A DNA stretch of 64,000 nt, from positions 77,298,955 to 77,362,954 of the forward strand of contig NC_091122.1 of assembly GCF_040183065.1 (NCBI RefSeq), given 5' to 3'. This document shows, one piece after another, positions 13,682 through 25,880 of the stretch (position 1 is the first letter of the stretch; each line of letters starts with the position of its first letter). A model generated the notes under the pieces. The model had not been told where the DNA came from, made no database searches, and saw only the letters and a program-made list of their open reading frames with translations. The position numbers and the translations under genes are program-made. Origin of the DNA: Periplaneta americana (taxonomy: Eukaryota > Arthropoda > Insecta > Blattodea > Blattidae).

Positions 13682-13927
13682 TTTTGGTAATTGGATCTTC
13701 ACTATCACTCTCTTTCACTTAATGAAACTAATATCTTCACTATCATTCTCTTTCACTTATTGAAACTATTTCTATTTACACTATTTACATATATACACTT
13801 TAAGTAATTATAACTATAGTGTTTATAATATATTGCTAATTGAGTGTGTTTACGCATGTTACGAAACTGAGACATATATTTACAATTGTTCAAAGTTTGT
13901 AGCTTTAATATAGTGCACAAATGACCT
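13399..13927 (-). other. LINE 3' untranslated region
   Basis: AT-rich non-coding 3' end between the ORF2 stop and the short terminal A-run. It contains the (TA)n tract and, at about 13695-13768, two direct copies of a 37-bp segment beginning ATCTTCACTATCA. Confidence 0.8.
13631..13678. repeat. (TA)n microsatellite in LINE 3' UTR
   Basis: About 24 uninterrupted TA dinucleotides. Confidence 0.98.
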
Positions 13928-16459
13928 CTAATGCTGTTTTATGATGTCCCTATAATTTATTGGCCAATTTCTTCCACTCCTTGTTGCTTCCTTGAAGACA
14001 GTGCGCTGTTGGTTCAAGATTTGGCAATCCCACAGAAGATGATCGACTGTTTGGTCAGCTGCTCCGCAAGGACATCCTGGGTTTTCCGAAATTCTGAATC
14101 TATAGTAATAATATCTGAGTTTCCCATGACCAGTTAGTATTGATGTAAGGTTTGGTGTAGCTGGTATATTGATTTTCATCCTATCCGTCACTGAAGGAAA
14201 AAATCTCTTCGTTAGTGCTCCTTTTGTTGTGTTTGACCACATCCTTTGCCATTTTTCAGTGCTTTTCTTTTTCCCTGCGTCTATTATTGTACTCTTAGGT
14301 ATTTTATTGTAGATTACTGGTATGTGATCTTCTTCTGTTGCTTGCTTAGCTAATTTATCAGCTATTTCATTTCAATGGATGCCAACATGTGCTTTTATCC
14401 ATTTAAAGTTAATCTTCCAATGCTGACTAAAGAGGATTTTAAGATTTTGCCTAATTTGCTCTATTATGTATCCATGTTTGTCGTTGTTCCTCAGTAAATC
14501 TATTGTGACTTTGCTGTCTGTGTAAATTGCCACTGTTCGTTCAATATTTGGTATGTCCATTTCCGTTATTATCTTTAGAGCTTGTAGGATTGCTATCTGT
14601 TCCGCTTGATTATTTGAGCATTTATTGTTTAGCCTGAATTTTTGTTGTTGGACTACTGTTTTGTTTCTAAATATGACTGCTGCTGCTCCTACTTTTCCAT
14701 TAATTTTGCTGCCATCTGTGAACACTTCTATTTCGTATTGTTCATTTGTAGCTTCACAGATCTCTATTATTTCTGCAGGATGCATCCACTGTGTTGTATC
14801 TACTGGTTCGTCGTACTCCTGTAGCAATCCGTGTGTGGCCTTATATATGTTTATCTTCTCTTCTATTATAATCTTTATTGGCTCGACTCCAGCTATGATA
14901 CAAGATGCATCGTAAGATAGGGTCCTGTATGCTTTCGCCATTTTGATGTTGATTAGTCTTTGGACCCTTTGGTATTTCTTGATGTTATTTCCTTTTGTTA
15001 GTGCCTTCTCCCAGACGGGTGCTCCGTACACTAACACAGGAATGATAGCACCTCGATAGATAGTTTTGAGGGCTTCGTGTCCTAGTCCCCACTGGAGTCT
15101 TGCAGATTTTGTAAGTTGGTGGATTAGGCCTGTGCACTTTTGCGAGACATATTCTATATGTCGATCAAAGGTCAGTCTACTATCCAGAAATATTCCTAAA
15201 TATTTCATGGTTTTAACCTATTCTAGTGGTTGATGATTCATGTAGATTCTAACTTTTGCATTATTTCCAATTCTTCTTCTTGTTACCAATAGGACCTTGG
15301 ATTTCTCGCTGTTGAAGTGTATTTTGTAGCTTTTTGCCCAATTTTCTATTTTCTTTAGGTCTTGATTAGCAAAGTTTTCAGCTTCTGCTATACTTTGTCC
15401 TTTTGTAAGGGTGACTAAGTCGTCTGCAAATGCAATTACTTTGGTTTTATCCGTGAATTTCAGGTTTAATAACGAATTATATAATACATTCCAAAAACCT
15501 GGACCGCAGCAAGAACCTTGTGGGCATCCTTTGTTCAGCTCTTTCTCTATTTTATAGGTGTTGAGCCTTAAACTTGCTTTCCTTTGAGAGAAGTAGTTTC
15601 GTGACAAGCGATAAAGATTCCTAGGGCATTGTAGCTCCCTTAAGTTAGCCATAATGCCGGGCCACCACGCTGCGTCGAACGCTCTTTTGACATCTAAACT
15701 TACTACAATAGTGAAGTTCATTAGGGTATTTTCTTCTATGGTCTCTTTAACAGCCATCGCTGCATCTATCGTGCTTTTCTGAGGAGTAAATCCCTATTGG
15801 TTTGTGTTGAACTTCTTTTTGGTATTGATGTGGTGGAGTATCCTATCAATCATTAGCTTTTCTAGGACCTTTCCTCTTATATTCAGTAAGCTGATAGGCC
15901 TAAATTTTGAAGCATCTTTACTGTCTTCTTTCCCAGGTTTGGCAATAGGAATGATTACGGAAGTTTTCCATATTCTTGGAAAAAGTCCCATACTTAGACA
16001 CTCGTTATACATTTTTGTTGTAAATTTAGGAAAGTGTCTGAATGCGCGGAAAAGTATCTCGCATGTCAGGCCATCTTCTCCCGGTGCTTTTTTAGGATCA
16101 AACTTCTTCAATACTAGAATTATTTCTTCCTGTGTGAATTCTCCGTCATCTTCTGTATTTATTTCTTCATTCATCAATTCTTGAATTTCCCTCTGTTGTT
16201 TATTATCGGTCAGTGGGTCGTCATCTGGAGTGAAGTGATGAATCATGAGGTTTATTGTACTTGCAGTATCAGCAGTGAAAGTTCCATCTGGCTTCAGGAG
16301 TGTAGTTAGGCTAGTTGGGCTTCTCAGTTTCCCTGCTGCTATTTTGTATATGGCGTTCCATGGATTGGACTCTTCAGTTAGAGTGCAGTACTTCTTCCAG
16401 GAGGAGAGTTTTTCGTAGTGTAGTTTCATCTCGTATATTCTCTTTCCGTCTAAGTATTT
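13928..16459 (-). pseudogene. LINE ORF2 remnant: RT, RNase H and CCHC end, with three nonsense codons
   Basis: Four open segments (15794-16459, 15218-15757, 14372-15208, 13928-14242) lie in one reading frame, separated only by in-frame stops: TAG at 15794-15796, TAG at 15218-15220 and TGA at 14372-14374. The frame is open to the truncation point at about 16459. RT motifs: KAPGEDGL (near 16085), FRPISLL, SLDVKRAFD (near 15690), CPQGSCCGP (near 15515) and FADDL (near 15420). RNase H: FTDGS, QAEQ, YTDSKV and AHVGIH, followed by the TGA stop and NEIAD, so the last catalytic Asp lies beyond the stop. The C-terminus has CPCG-x6-H-x4-C (near 14065). An intact protein would nick, reverse-transcribe and degrade template RNA. 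This copy lacks the endonuclease and cannot be translated whole. Confidence 0.94.
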
Positions 16460-19400
16460 AAAATCTCACAAATAACAAATTTTTTGAGAAACTTTGTATG
16501 AGTGGAAATTCGAAACGAATAATAAAACGCGGTCTCATTGTGAATGTTAAACCCATTCAGAAGGAATTACCACAATGGTTTGGAATTTGTAGGTTTTTTT
16601 AAATGCATATACGAAAAAACGCATTTCAAGCTCGAGAAACGACGGTTTTTCCACTTTAACAATTTACACTAACAAACTCATTTCTTTCTGGACGCGATCA
16701 TGAATCTTTGGATAGAAATACGTGTGTCCACACGAAATTGACATTTTTTTTTTTTTAACTAGAGAAATCCGATGGGATTTGTAGATTTTATTCCTGATTA
16801 TATAACTTAAAATCTCGTAAAAACCAAATTTTTGAGAAATTTTGTTTGAGTGGAAAATCGAAACGAGTGATAATATATGGTCTCATTGTGAATGGTAAAC
16901 CCATTCAGAAGGAATTAGCACAATCGTTTGGAATTTGTAGGTTTTATTAATGTATATACAAAAAAACGCATTTCTAACTAGAGAAACGACGATTTTTTCA
17001 CTTTAACCATTTACACTAACAAACTCACCTCTTTCTGTAAGCGAACATGAATCTTTGGATAGATATAAGTGTGTCCACAAGAATTTGACATTTTTTTTAA
17101 GAAACTAGAGAAATCCGATGGGATTTGTAGATTTTATTCATGATTTTATAACTTAAAATTTCCTAAAATCAAAATATTTTGTGAAATTTTGTCTGAGTGG
17201 AAAATCGAAACGAGTGATGAAATGCGGTCTCATTGTGAATGTTAAGCCCATTCGGAAGGAATTAGCACAATCGGTTGGAATTTGTAGGTTTTATTAATGT
17301 ATATACAAAAAAAACGCATTTCTAGCTCGAGAAACGACGATTTTTCCACTTTAACGATTTACACTAACAAACAAAGCTCTTTCTGGATGCGAACATCAAT
17401 CTATGGATAGAAATACGTGTGTCCACGAGAATTTGATATTTTTTTCAGAAACTAGAGAAATCGGATGAGATTGTAGATTTTATTCTTGATTATATAGCTT
17501 AAAATCTCGCAAAAACCAAATTTTTAGACATATTTTGTCTGAGTGGATAATCGAAACAAGTGATAAAATGCGATCTCATTGTGAATGTTAAACCCATTTA
17601 GAAAGATTTATCACAATCGGTTTTAATTTGTAGGTTTTATTAATGTATATAAGAAAAAACGCATTTCTAGCTCGAGAAACGACGATTTTTCCACTTTAAC
17701 GCTTTACACTAACAAACTTATATCTTTCTGGACGCGAACATGAATCCTTGGATAGAAATATTTGTTCCCACACGAATTTGACACTTTTTAGAGATACTAG
17801 GGAAATCCGCTGGGATTTGTAGATTTTATTCTTGATTATACAGCTTAAAAACTCGCAAAAAAAAAAACAAATATTTGGAGAAATTTTGTATGAGTGAAAA
17901 AAAAAACGAGTGATAAAATGTGGTCTCATTGTGAATGTTAATCCCATTCTGCAGGAATTAGCACAATCGTTTGGAATTTGTAAGTTTTATTAATTTACAT
18001 ACAAAAAATCGCATTTCTAGCTCGAGAAACGACGATATTTCTACTTTAACTATTTACACTAACAAACTCATATCTATCTGAACGCGATCAGGAAACTTTG
18101 GATATGAATACGTGTGTCCACACGAATTTGACCTTTTTTTGAGAAACTAGAGAAATCCGATGGGATATGTAGTTTTTATTTATGATTACATAGCTTAAAA
18201 TCTCGCAAAAAAAAAAAAACAAAAAACAAAATTTTAGAGAAATTTTGTATGAGTGGAAAATCGAAACGAGTGATAAAATGTGGTCTCTTTGTGAATGTTA
18301 AACCCATTCAGAAAGAATTAGGACAATCGTTTGGAATTTGTAGGTTTTATTAATGTATGTACAAAAAAACTCATTTCCAGCTCGAGAAACGACGATTTTT
18401 CCACTTTAACGAATTACACTAACAAACACACCTCTTTCTGGAAGTGAACATCAATCTTTGCATAGAAATACGTGTTTCCACATGAATTTGAGATTATTTT
18501 AAGAAACTAAAGAAATCGGATGGGATTTGTACTTTTATTTCATGATTACATAGCTGAAAATCTTGCAAAAACCAAATTTTTTGAGAAATTTTGTCTGAGT
18601 GGAAAATATAAACTAGTGACAAAAAGCGGTCTCATTGAGAATGTTAAACCCATTCAGAAGGAATTAGCACTATCGTTTCGAATGTGTATGTTTTATTAAT
18701 GTTTATACAAAACAATCCTTTCTAGCTCGAGAAACGACGATTTTTCCACTTTACCGAATTACACTAACAAACACAACTCTTTGTGTACGTGAACATCAAT
18801 CTTTGGATAGAAATACGTGTGTCCACACGAATTTGAAAAAATTTTATGCAACTAGAGAAATCGGATGTGATTTGTAGGTTTTATTCTTGATTACAGAGAT
18901 GAAAATCTCGCAAAAACCAAATTTTTAGAAAAATTTTTTCTGAGTGGAAAATCGAAACGTGTGATAAAATGGAGTCTCATTGTGAATCTTAATCCCATTC
19001 AGAAAGAATTAGCACAATCGGTTGGAATTTGTAGGTTTTATTAATGTATATACGAAAAAACGCATTTCTAGCTCGAGATACGACGATTTTTCCACTTTCA
19101 CCATTTGAAGTAACGAACTCACCTTTTTCTGGACGCGAACATGTATCTTTGGATAGAAATAGGTGTGTCCACACGAATTTGACATTTTTTTTAAGAAACT
19201 AGATAAATCCGCTGGGATTTGTAGATTTTATTCTTAATTATATAGCTTGAAATCTCGCAAAAAAAAAAAATTTTTTGGACAAATTTTGTATGAGTGGAAA
19301 AGCGAAACCAGTGATAAAATGTGGTCTCATTGTGAATGTTAAACCCGTTCGGAAGGAATTAGCACAATCGTTTGCAATTTGTAGGCTTTATTAATGTATA

Positions 19401-21340
19401 AACAAAAAAAACTCATTTCTAGCTCGAGAAATGACGATTTTTTAACTTTAACGAATTACAGTAACAAATACAACTTTTTGTGGACATGAACATCAATCTT
19501 TGAATAGAAATACGAGTGTCCACACGAATTTGAAAAACTTTTAAGAAACTAGAGACATCGGATTGGATTTGTAGATTTTATTCATGATTATAGAGCTGAA
19601 ATTCTCGCAAAAACCAAATTTTTAGAGAAATATTGTGTGAGTGGAAAATAGAAACGAGTGATAAAAAGTGGTCTCATTGAGAATGTTAAATCCATTCAGA
19701 AGAAATTAGCACAATCGTTTGCCATTTGTAGGCTTTATTAATGTATAAACAAAAAAAACTGATTTCTAGCTCGAGAAATGACGACTTTTTAACTTTAACG
19801 AATTACAGTAACAAATACAACTCTTTGTGGACATGAACATCTATCTTTGAATAGAAATACGTGTGTCCACACGAATTTGAAAAAATTTTAAGAAACTAGA
19901 GACATCGGATGGGATTTGTAGATTTTATTCATGATTATAGAGCTGAAATTCTCGCAAAAACCAAATTTTTAGAGAAATATTGTGTGAGTGGAAAATATAA
20001 ACGAGTGATAAAAAGCGGTCTCATTGACAATGTTAAACCCATTCAGAAGGAATTAGCACAATCGTTTGCAATTTGTAGGTTTTATTAATGCATATACAAA
20101 AAACTCATTTCTAGCTCGAGAAACGACGATTTTTCCACTTTAACGAATTACACTAACAAACACACCTCTTTGTGGACGTGAACATCAATCTTTGGATAGA
20201 AATACGTGTGTCCACACGAATTTGACTTTTTTTTAAGATACTAGAGAAATCCGATGGGATTTGTAGATTTTTATTCATGATTTTATAACTTAAAATCTCG
20301 TAAAACCAAATTTTTTGAGAAATTTTGTCTTAGTGGAAAATCGAAACGAGTGATGAAATGCGGTCTCATTGTGAATTTTAAACCCATTCGGTAGGAATTA
20401 GCACAATCGGTTGGAATTTGTAGGTTTTATTAATGTATATACAAAAAAACGCATTTCTAGCTCGATAAAAAATGATTTTTCCACTTTAATAATTTACTCT
20501 AGCAAACACAGTTCTTTCTGGATGCGAACATCAATCTTTGGATAGAAATACGTGTATCCACACGAATTTGACATTTTTTTAAGAAACTAGAAAATTCGGA
20601 TGGGACTTGTAGATTTTATTCATGATTATATACAGTAGTTTAAAATCTCGCAAAAAAAAACAAATTTTTAAAGATGTTTTGTCTGAGTGGAAAATCGAAA
20701 CGAGTGATAAAATGCGGTCTCATTGTGAGTGTTAAACCCATTCAGAAGGAATTAGCACAATCGTTTGGAATTTGTAGGTTTTATTAATGTATATACAAAA
20801 AAACGCATTTCTAGCTCGAGAAACGATGATTTTTCCACTTTAACTAATTACACTGACAAACACATCTCTTTTTGGACGTGAACATCAAACTTTGGACAGA
20901 AATACGTGTGTGTACAGGAATTTGAAAAAAATTTAAGACACTAGATAAATCGGATGAGATATGTACATTTTATTCATGATAATAGAGCTGAAATTATCGC
21001 AAAAACGAAATTTTTAGAAAAATTTTGTCTGAGTGGAAAATCGAAACTAGTGAAAAAAATGGAGTCACATTGTGAATCTTAAACCCATTCAGTAGGAATT
21101 AGCACAATCCTTTGGAAATTGAAGGTTTTATTAATGTATATTCGAAAAAACGCATTTCTAGCTCGAGAAACGGCGATTTTTCCACTTTAACCATTTACAG
21201 TAACAAACTCACCTCTTTCTGGACGTGAACATAAATCTTTGGATAGATATAAGTGTGCCCACAAGAATTTGACATTTTTTTTAAGAAACTAGAGAAATCC
21301 GATGGGATTTGTAGATTTTATTCATGATTTTATAACTTAA
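16460..21340. repeat. 345-bp satellite array, block 3
   Basis: About 14 monomers. The first three (16460-17150) continue the variant series broken by the LINE and match 8811-9480, including the shared TACCACAATGGTTTGG and GATAATATATGGTCTC variants. A third copy of the GAGATGAAAATCTCGC/AATCTTAATCCC series starts near 18895. Two adjacent monomers at about 19370-20060 are close copies, evidence of recent one-unit duplication. The block ends in TATAACTTAA, the target of the piggyBac insertion. Confidence 0.96.
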
Positions 21341-21472
21341 CCCGTCTTAGCCCAAACTCATTACAGATGTACAAATTGTTTATTAATGATTAAATAATGT
21401 TTACTATAGCCTATAGAAGTATTGTTTATTGAGAATTAATGGAAAATCATATTTACAAACGGACTGTAGATG

Positions 21473-21490
21473 TGTCACCTCTGGGTGACA
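21473..21490. repeat. Subterminal palindrome of the piggyBac element, left side
   Basis: TGTCACCTCTGGGTGACA is an inverted repeat with 7-bp arms, about 130 bp inside the left end. ATTGGG follows it, as at the right-terminal copy. Confidence 0.8.
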
Positions 21491-21556
21491 TTGGGCAATA
21501 AATCTTATTGTCACATTTAATGACTGCAATATCATATTTTATTCAGTGGTGAATAT

Positions 21557-23078
21557 TTAAGATAGCATATATGTAATAATACTACTGGATGGGACTGAAT
21601 CGCTGGCTGGATGTCTGTATGGATCTTTCCCATAGAGACCACAACATACTTGCACGATATTTCGCCGGAATTCACAATATGTCAAGTCTTTTTGTATTGC
21701 ATCTCTTCTTGATATTAACCACGCATTATGACAGGCTGCATCGAGATCAAATGCGAAATTAGGTACCACCATTTCGTTCCATGAAAGCTCACTTTCAAAG
21801 AATGAACATTTTCGTCAAATATATCTACTCCCAAGTATTTGATGTACTATTCAATAGCCGAAGGGCAATCCACTTGAATTTTGCTTCGTTTCCCTGCAAT
21901 AGTACTGACTCGATCTGCTTTCAAAATTGGAGTTACATTGAGTCAGTTTGAAGCAAGAGTGACAATATTATTATCATGCCATCGAACAACAGCATCATCC
22001 TGTGTCACAGCGAAAGATATTGCACCACGATTGCGCTTTTTCATGTGCTTAGCGAGGTAGCCAAGACGTGTAGCTGCTGACCATAGTTTATATCCAAAAC
22101 GCATAAATATGAATATGCTGATTGTCACTGTCTCCCATGATAGGGAACCATTGTTTCATGAATAGATTTGTGACTCCACCATATCTTTTCAAACTGTTGG
22201 CCAAAATTGCCAATTAGAATCTCGAAGTATCTTCGGACTTTACCAAATTCATTATTAGGAGAAAGATTGAAATTGTCCGAAAGATGTAAATACTTATGGA
22301 TTTCTGTAAACCTACTTCTCCTCATGGTATTGGATACAAGTTCATTGTGTACATTTGATTTTGTTTCGCAAAACATTGTTATGCTTTGGGAAGACATGTA
22401 GCCCGTCAGTAAGGGAATGACAATGTAAACTTTTTATATAATTTTTGTCCAATTCAATAGAATGATTCCTTTGGAAGGCATACAATTTTGACATTTTACA
22501 CATAACAGCGAGTATTTCTTCACTGAACAGGAGCTCGAAACATTAGACAGGAGTAAGTTTTGATTCATTATAATCTGTAAATGTTTCATATACGTCGCCT
22601 CTTCCAGATTTACAAGTAAAGATTTCTTCTTTGTCAGACCATTCTTTATTACGAAAAGAAATATTAGAAGTAGATTTTTTTTCTCTGCTGAAGTCTAATA
22701 CTAGAAATAGATTGTATTTCATCGCGAGAAATGTTAGAATAACACTGTGTTCTTTCGTAGACCATAAATATTTCTTCCAAGTATATTCATATCTGATTCC
22801 GGTAGTTTGTTTTTGTCTGTAGAAACTCCAGTGTTTATTTCCTCAATATAAGAATTGGACATTGTTATCTCGTCAATTGTTGATAGTCTCGGGTTACTTC
22901 CTTCATAATTATCTATTAGTACGTCATTGGCAGAAGTAATGTTGACTTCAAATGTAGGTGAGAATTCTTCCTGGAAGATGATTGATGTCACTGGTTGTTT
23001 TGTCACCACGTTCCTCATCGATAACAGGTCCATCAGCCGGTGGAAATATGGTAATATCAATAACAGACGAAGCTCCAA
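21557..23078 (-). pseudogene. piggyBac transposase remnant
   Basis: Fragments in three reading frames follow the piggyBac transposase order. The N-terminal acidic part is at 22734-23078. At 22125-22397 are SNTMRRSRFTEIHKYLHLSD, then KVRRYFEIL and IHETMVPYHGR. RFGYKLWSAATRLGYL is at about 22045-22105, and RWHDNNIVTLASN near 21950. GVDIFDEN is near 21808-21835 in a third frame, and the C-terminal NAWLISRR and EFRRNI near 21640-21735. The first catalytic Asp is lost: the family's IDE reads IHE. Between GYL and KKRNRG about 75-100 residues are missing, including the FDNFFTS segment with the second Asp. With frameshifts as well, no active cut-and-paste enzyme can be made. Confidence 0.93.
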
Positions 23079-23132
23079 CTGTATCTAACTATACTAATAT
23101 AATGAGATCGGACTTTGAATGTATCTGACCAA

Positions 23133-23150
23133 TGTCACCTGGAGGTGACA
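23133..23150. repeat. Subterminal palindrome of the piggyBac element, inner right copy
   Basis: TGTCACCTGGAGGTGACA is a perfect palindrome, about 370 bp inside the right end, just upstream of the transposase remnant. Confidence 0.85.
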
Positions 23151-23484
23151 TGTCACTTTGTAGTCCCTATTTACACTATATGCAATTTTTTATTCGTTTT
23201 TGAATATTGCATATAAAATATCAATAGTTTAGTAATGTATATATGGAAACAAAAATAAAACTACTTAAATCTTAGTACTATTTTCACAAGCCATTATGTG
23301 AAATGCGCACAAAGTTGAGATTATTTTGCATCCACGCTGATGTTTTCTTCTCTACTGCTGCAGATTTAAGAGCTAGTCGCCAAAAATGATTGAAATTCAG
23401 TTACCAGATGTCTAATAAGGCATTGTCGACGGCGATTTACGTTTAAATATATTTATTGGTAATTTTGGACAGCTTGATAGGGAG

Positions 23485-23506
23485 CGCCACCTTTAGGTGA
23501 CATTGG
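23485..23506. repeat. Subterminal palindrome of the piggyBac element, outer right copy
   Basis: GCCACCTTTAGGTGACATTGG lies about 15 bp inside the right end. It is a slightly imperfect copy of the same palindrome and overlaps the terminal inverted repeat. Confidence 0.8.
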
Positions 23507-23517
23507 GACATCAAGAG

Positions 23518-25498
23518 TTAAAATCTCCTAAAAACCAAATTTTTTATAAATTTGATCTGAGTGGTAAATCGAAACGAGTGTTGAAATGCGGTCTCATTGT
23601 GAATGTTAAACCCATTCGGAAGTAATTAGCACTATCGGTTGGAATTTGTAGGTTTTATTAATGAATATACAAAAAAACGCATTTCTAGCTCGAGAAACGA
23701 CGATTTTTCCACTTTAACCATTTACACAACAAACTCACTTCTTTCCGGACGTGAACATGAATCTTTGGATAGAGATACGTGTTTCCACAAGAATTTGAAA
23801 TTTTTTTAAGAAACTAGAGAAATTGGATGGGATTTGTACACTTCATTCATGATTATATAGCTGAAAATCTCGCAAAAACCATATTTTTAGAGAAATTTTG
23901 CCTGAGTGGAAAATCGAAACCAGTGATAAAATGCGGTCTCATTTTGAATGTTAAACCCATTCAGAAATAATTATCACTATCCGTTGGAATTTGTAGCTGT
24001 TATTAATATATAAGTATGAAAATACGCAGTTCTAGATCGAGAAAAGACGATTTTTCCACTTTAACCATTTACACTAACAAACTCACTTCTTTCCGGACGC
24101 GAACATGAATCTTCAGATAGAGATCGGTGTGACCACAAGAATTTGACATTTCTTAAAGAAACTAGAGAAATCCGATGGGATTTGTAGATTTTATTCATGA
24201 TTATATAACTTAAAATTTCGTAATAACCAAATTTTTTGAGAAATTTTGTTTGAGTGGAAAATCCAAACGAGTGATAAAATATGGTCTCATTGTAAATGTT
24301 AAACCCATTCAGAAGGAATTACCACGATCGTTTGGAATTTGTAGGTTTTATTAGTGTATATACAAAAAAACGCATTTCTAGCACGAGAAACGACGATTTT
24401 TCCACTTTAACGAATTACACTAACAAACACACCTCTTTCTGGACGTGAACATCAATCTTTGGATAGAAATACGTGTTTCTACTACAATTTGACATTTTTG
24501 TTAAGAAACTAGAGAAATCGGATGGGATTTGTGAATTTTATTAATGATTATACACCTGAAAATCTCGCAAAAACCATATTTTTAGAGAAATTTTGCCTGA
24601 GTGGAAAATCGAAACCAGTGATAAAACGCGGTCTCATTGTGAATGTTAAACCCATTCAGAAAGAATTTCCACAATCGGTTGCGATTTGTAGGTATTATTA
24701 AAGTATATACGCTAAAACGCATTTCTAGCTCGAGAAACGACGATTTTTCCACTTTAAAGATTTACACTAACAAATTCATATCTTTCTTGACGCGAACATC
24801 AATATTTGTATAGAAATAGGTGTGTCCACACGAATTTGACAATTTTTAAGAAACTAGAGAAATCCGATGGGATTTGTAGATTTTATTCATAATTATACAG
24901 CTTAAAACCTCGCAAAAAAACAAATTTTTAGAGAAATTTTGTATGAGTGGAAAATCGAAACGAGTGATAATATGCGGTCTCATTTTGAATGTTAAACCCA
25001 TTCAGAAATAATTATCACTATCCGTTGGAATTTGTAGCTTTCATTAATATATAAGTACGAAAAAACGCATTTCTAGCTCGAGAAACGACGATTTTTCCAC
25101 TTTAACGATTTACACTAACAAACTCACAACTCTGTGGACGTGAAAATGAATCTTTGGATAGAAATAGGTGTGTCCACAAGAATTTGACATTTTTTAAATA
25201 AACTAGAGAAATCCGATTGGATTTGTAGATTTTATTCATGATTATATAGGGTATATCTTGTAAAAACCTAATTTTTCGAGAAATTTTGTTTGAGTGGAAA
25301 ATCGAAACCAGTGATAAAAAGCGTCTCGTTGTGAATGTTAAACCCATTCAGAAAGAATTAGCACAATCGGTTGCAATATGAAGGTTTTATTAATGTATAT
25401 ACGAAAAAACGCTTTCTAGCTCCAGAAACGACGATTTTTCCACTTTAACCATTTACACAACAAACTCATATCTTTCTGGACGAGAGCATGAAACTTTC
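23518..25498. repeat. 345-bp satellite array, block 4
   Basis: Nearly six monomers between the piggyBac relic and a short retroelement fragment. Register is maintained across the piggyBac insertion. Confidence 0.96.
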
Positions 25499-25880
25499 AT
25501 TCATTCATTCATTCATTTATTGTATTCCATAGATCTTATATGAGCAATGAAGCTTTTTAGATGTGGAACATGTCAACATTTTACAATATTACAATTACAA
25601 TTTTTACAAATTTTTATAGTTTTACAATTTAGTAAATTTCTACAATTTTTACAATGTTGTACAATTTTTTTACATTTTGGCGAGATGTAGTGAGATGAAA
25701 TGAGGTCCGAGGATTCGCCAAAATATTACCCGGCTAACTTAATAATTTGGCGGTTAAACTCCGTTTACATTTCTAATTTATATAGTTTAAAGATATCCAA
25801 AAAACTACATTTTCACTGTAGAAATAAAGGAAACTTTTATAAATATTATAAATACTTAAAGATTAAATAAATCTCATTAA
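25499..25880 (-). mobile_element. 3' fragment of a retroelement with (AATG)n tail
   Basis: This 382-bp non-satellite insertion, read on the minus strand, ends in ACAATAAATGAATGAATG and further AATG units (25499-25520). A short tandem 3' tail of this kind is seen on CR1/L2-type LINEs and the SINEs they mobilise. The interior is AT-rich with repeated TACAATTTTT words. At 25677-25732 it has a segment (GAGGTCCGAGGATTCGCC core) that matches the body of the SINE at 56305-56572. No coding potential is visible. The parent element cannot be named from this fragment. Confidence 0.7.

Larger units (their letters stand above)
13399..16459 (-). mobile_element. 5'-truncated non-LTR retrotransposon (RNase H-bearing, I/LOA/R1-like group)
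   Basis: A 3.06-kb minus-strand LINE fragment interrupts a monomer between ATTACATAGCTT and TTAAAATCTCAC. The 3' end is at 13399, where a short A-run (T-run on the plus strand) abuts the satellite. The 5' end is truncated inside ORF2 at about 16459, so the endonuclease domain and ORF1 are absent. The order RT, RNase H, Cys-rich C-terminus fits the I/LOA/R1-related group; I cannot resolve the clade further. No convincing target-site duplication is visible. The matching satellite site in block 1 (about 8811) is uninterrupted. Confidence 0.93.
21341..23517 (-). mobile_element. piggyBac-family DNA transposon, decayed
   Basis: A 2.18-kb insertion is flanked by TTAA at 21337-21340 and 23518-23521, the target-site duplication diagnostic of piggyBac. 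Joining the flanks restores the satellite reading TATAACTTAAAATCTC. The termini are weak inverted repeats: CCCGTCTTAGCCCAAACTCA on the left against CTCTTGATGTCCCAATGTCA read from the right (12 of 20 match). Inside both ends lie palindromes of the form TGTCACCTnnAGGTGACA. The single gene is on the minus strand and is broken. Confidence 0.95.

Noticed and set aside
14625-14915. Plus-strand ORFs across the LINE (also 13931-14137 and 15804-16184)
   Set aside because: They are antisense to the RT/RNase H frame, which has clear catalytic motifs on the minus strand.
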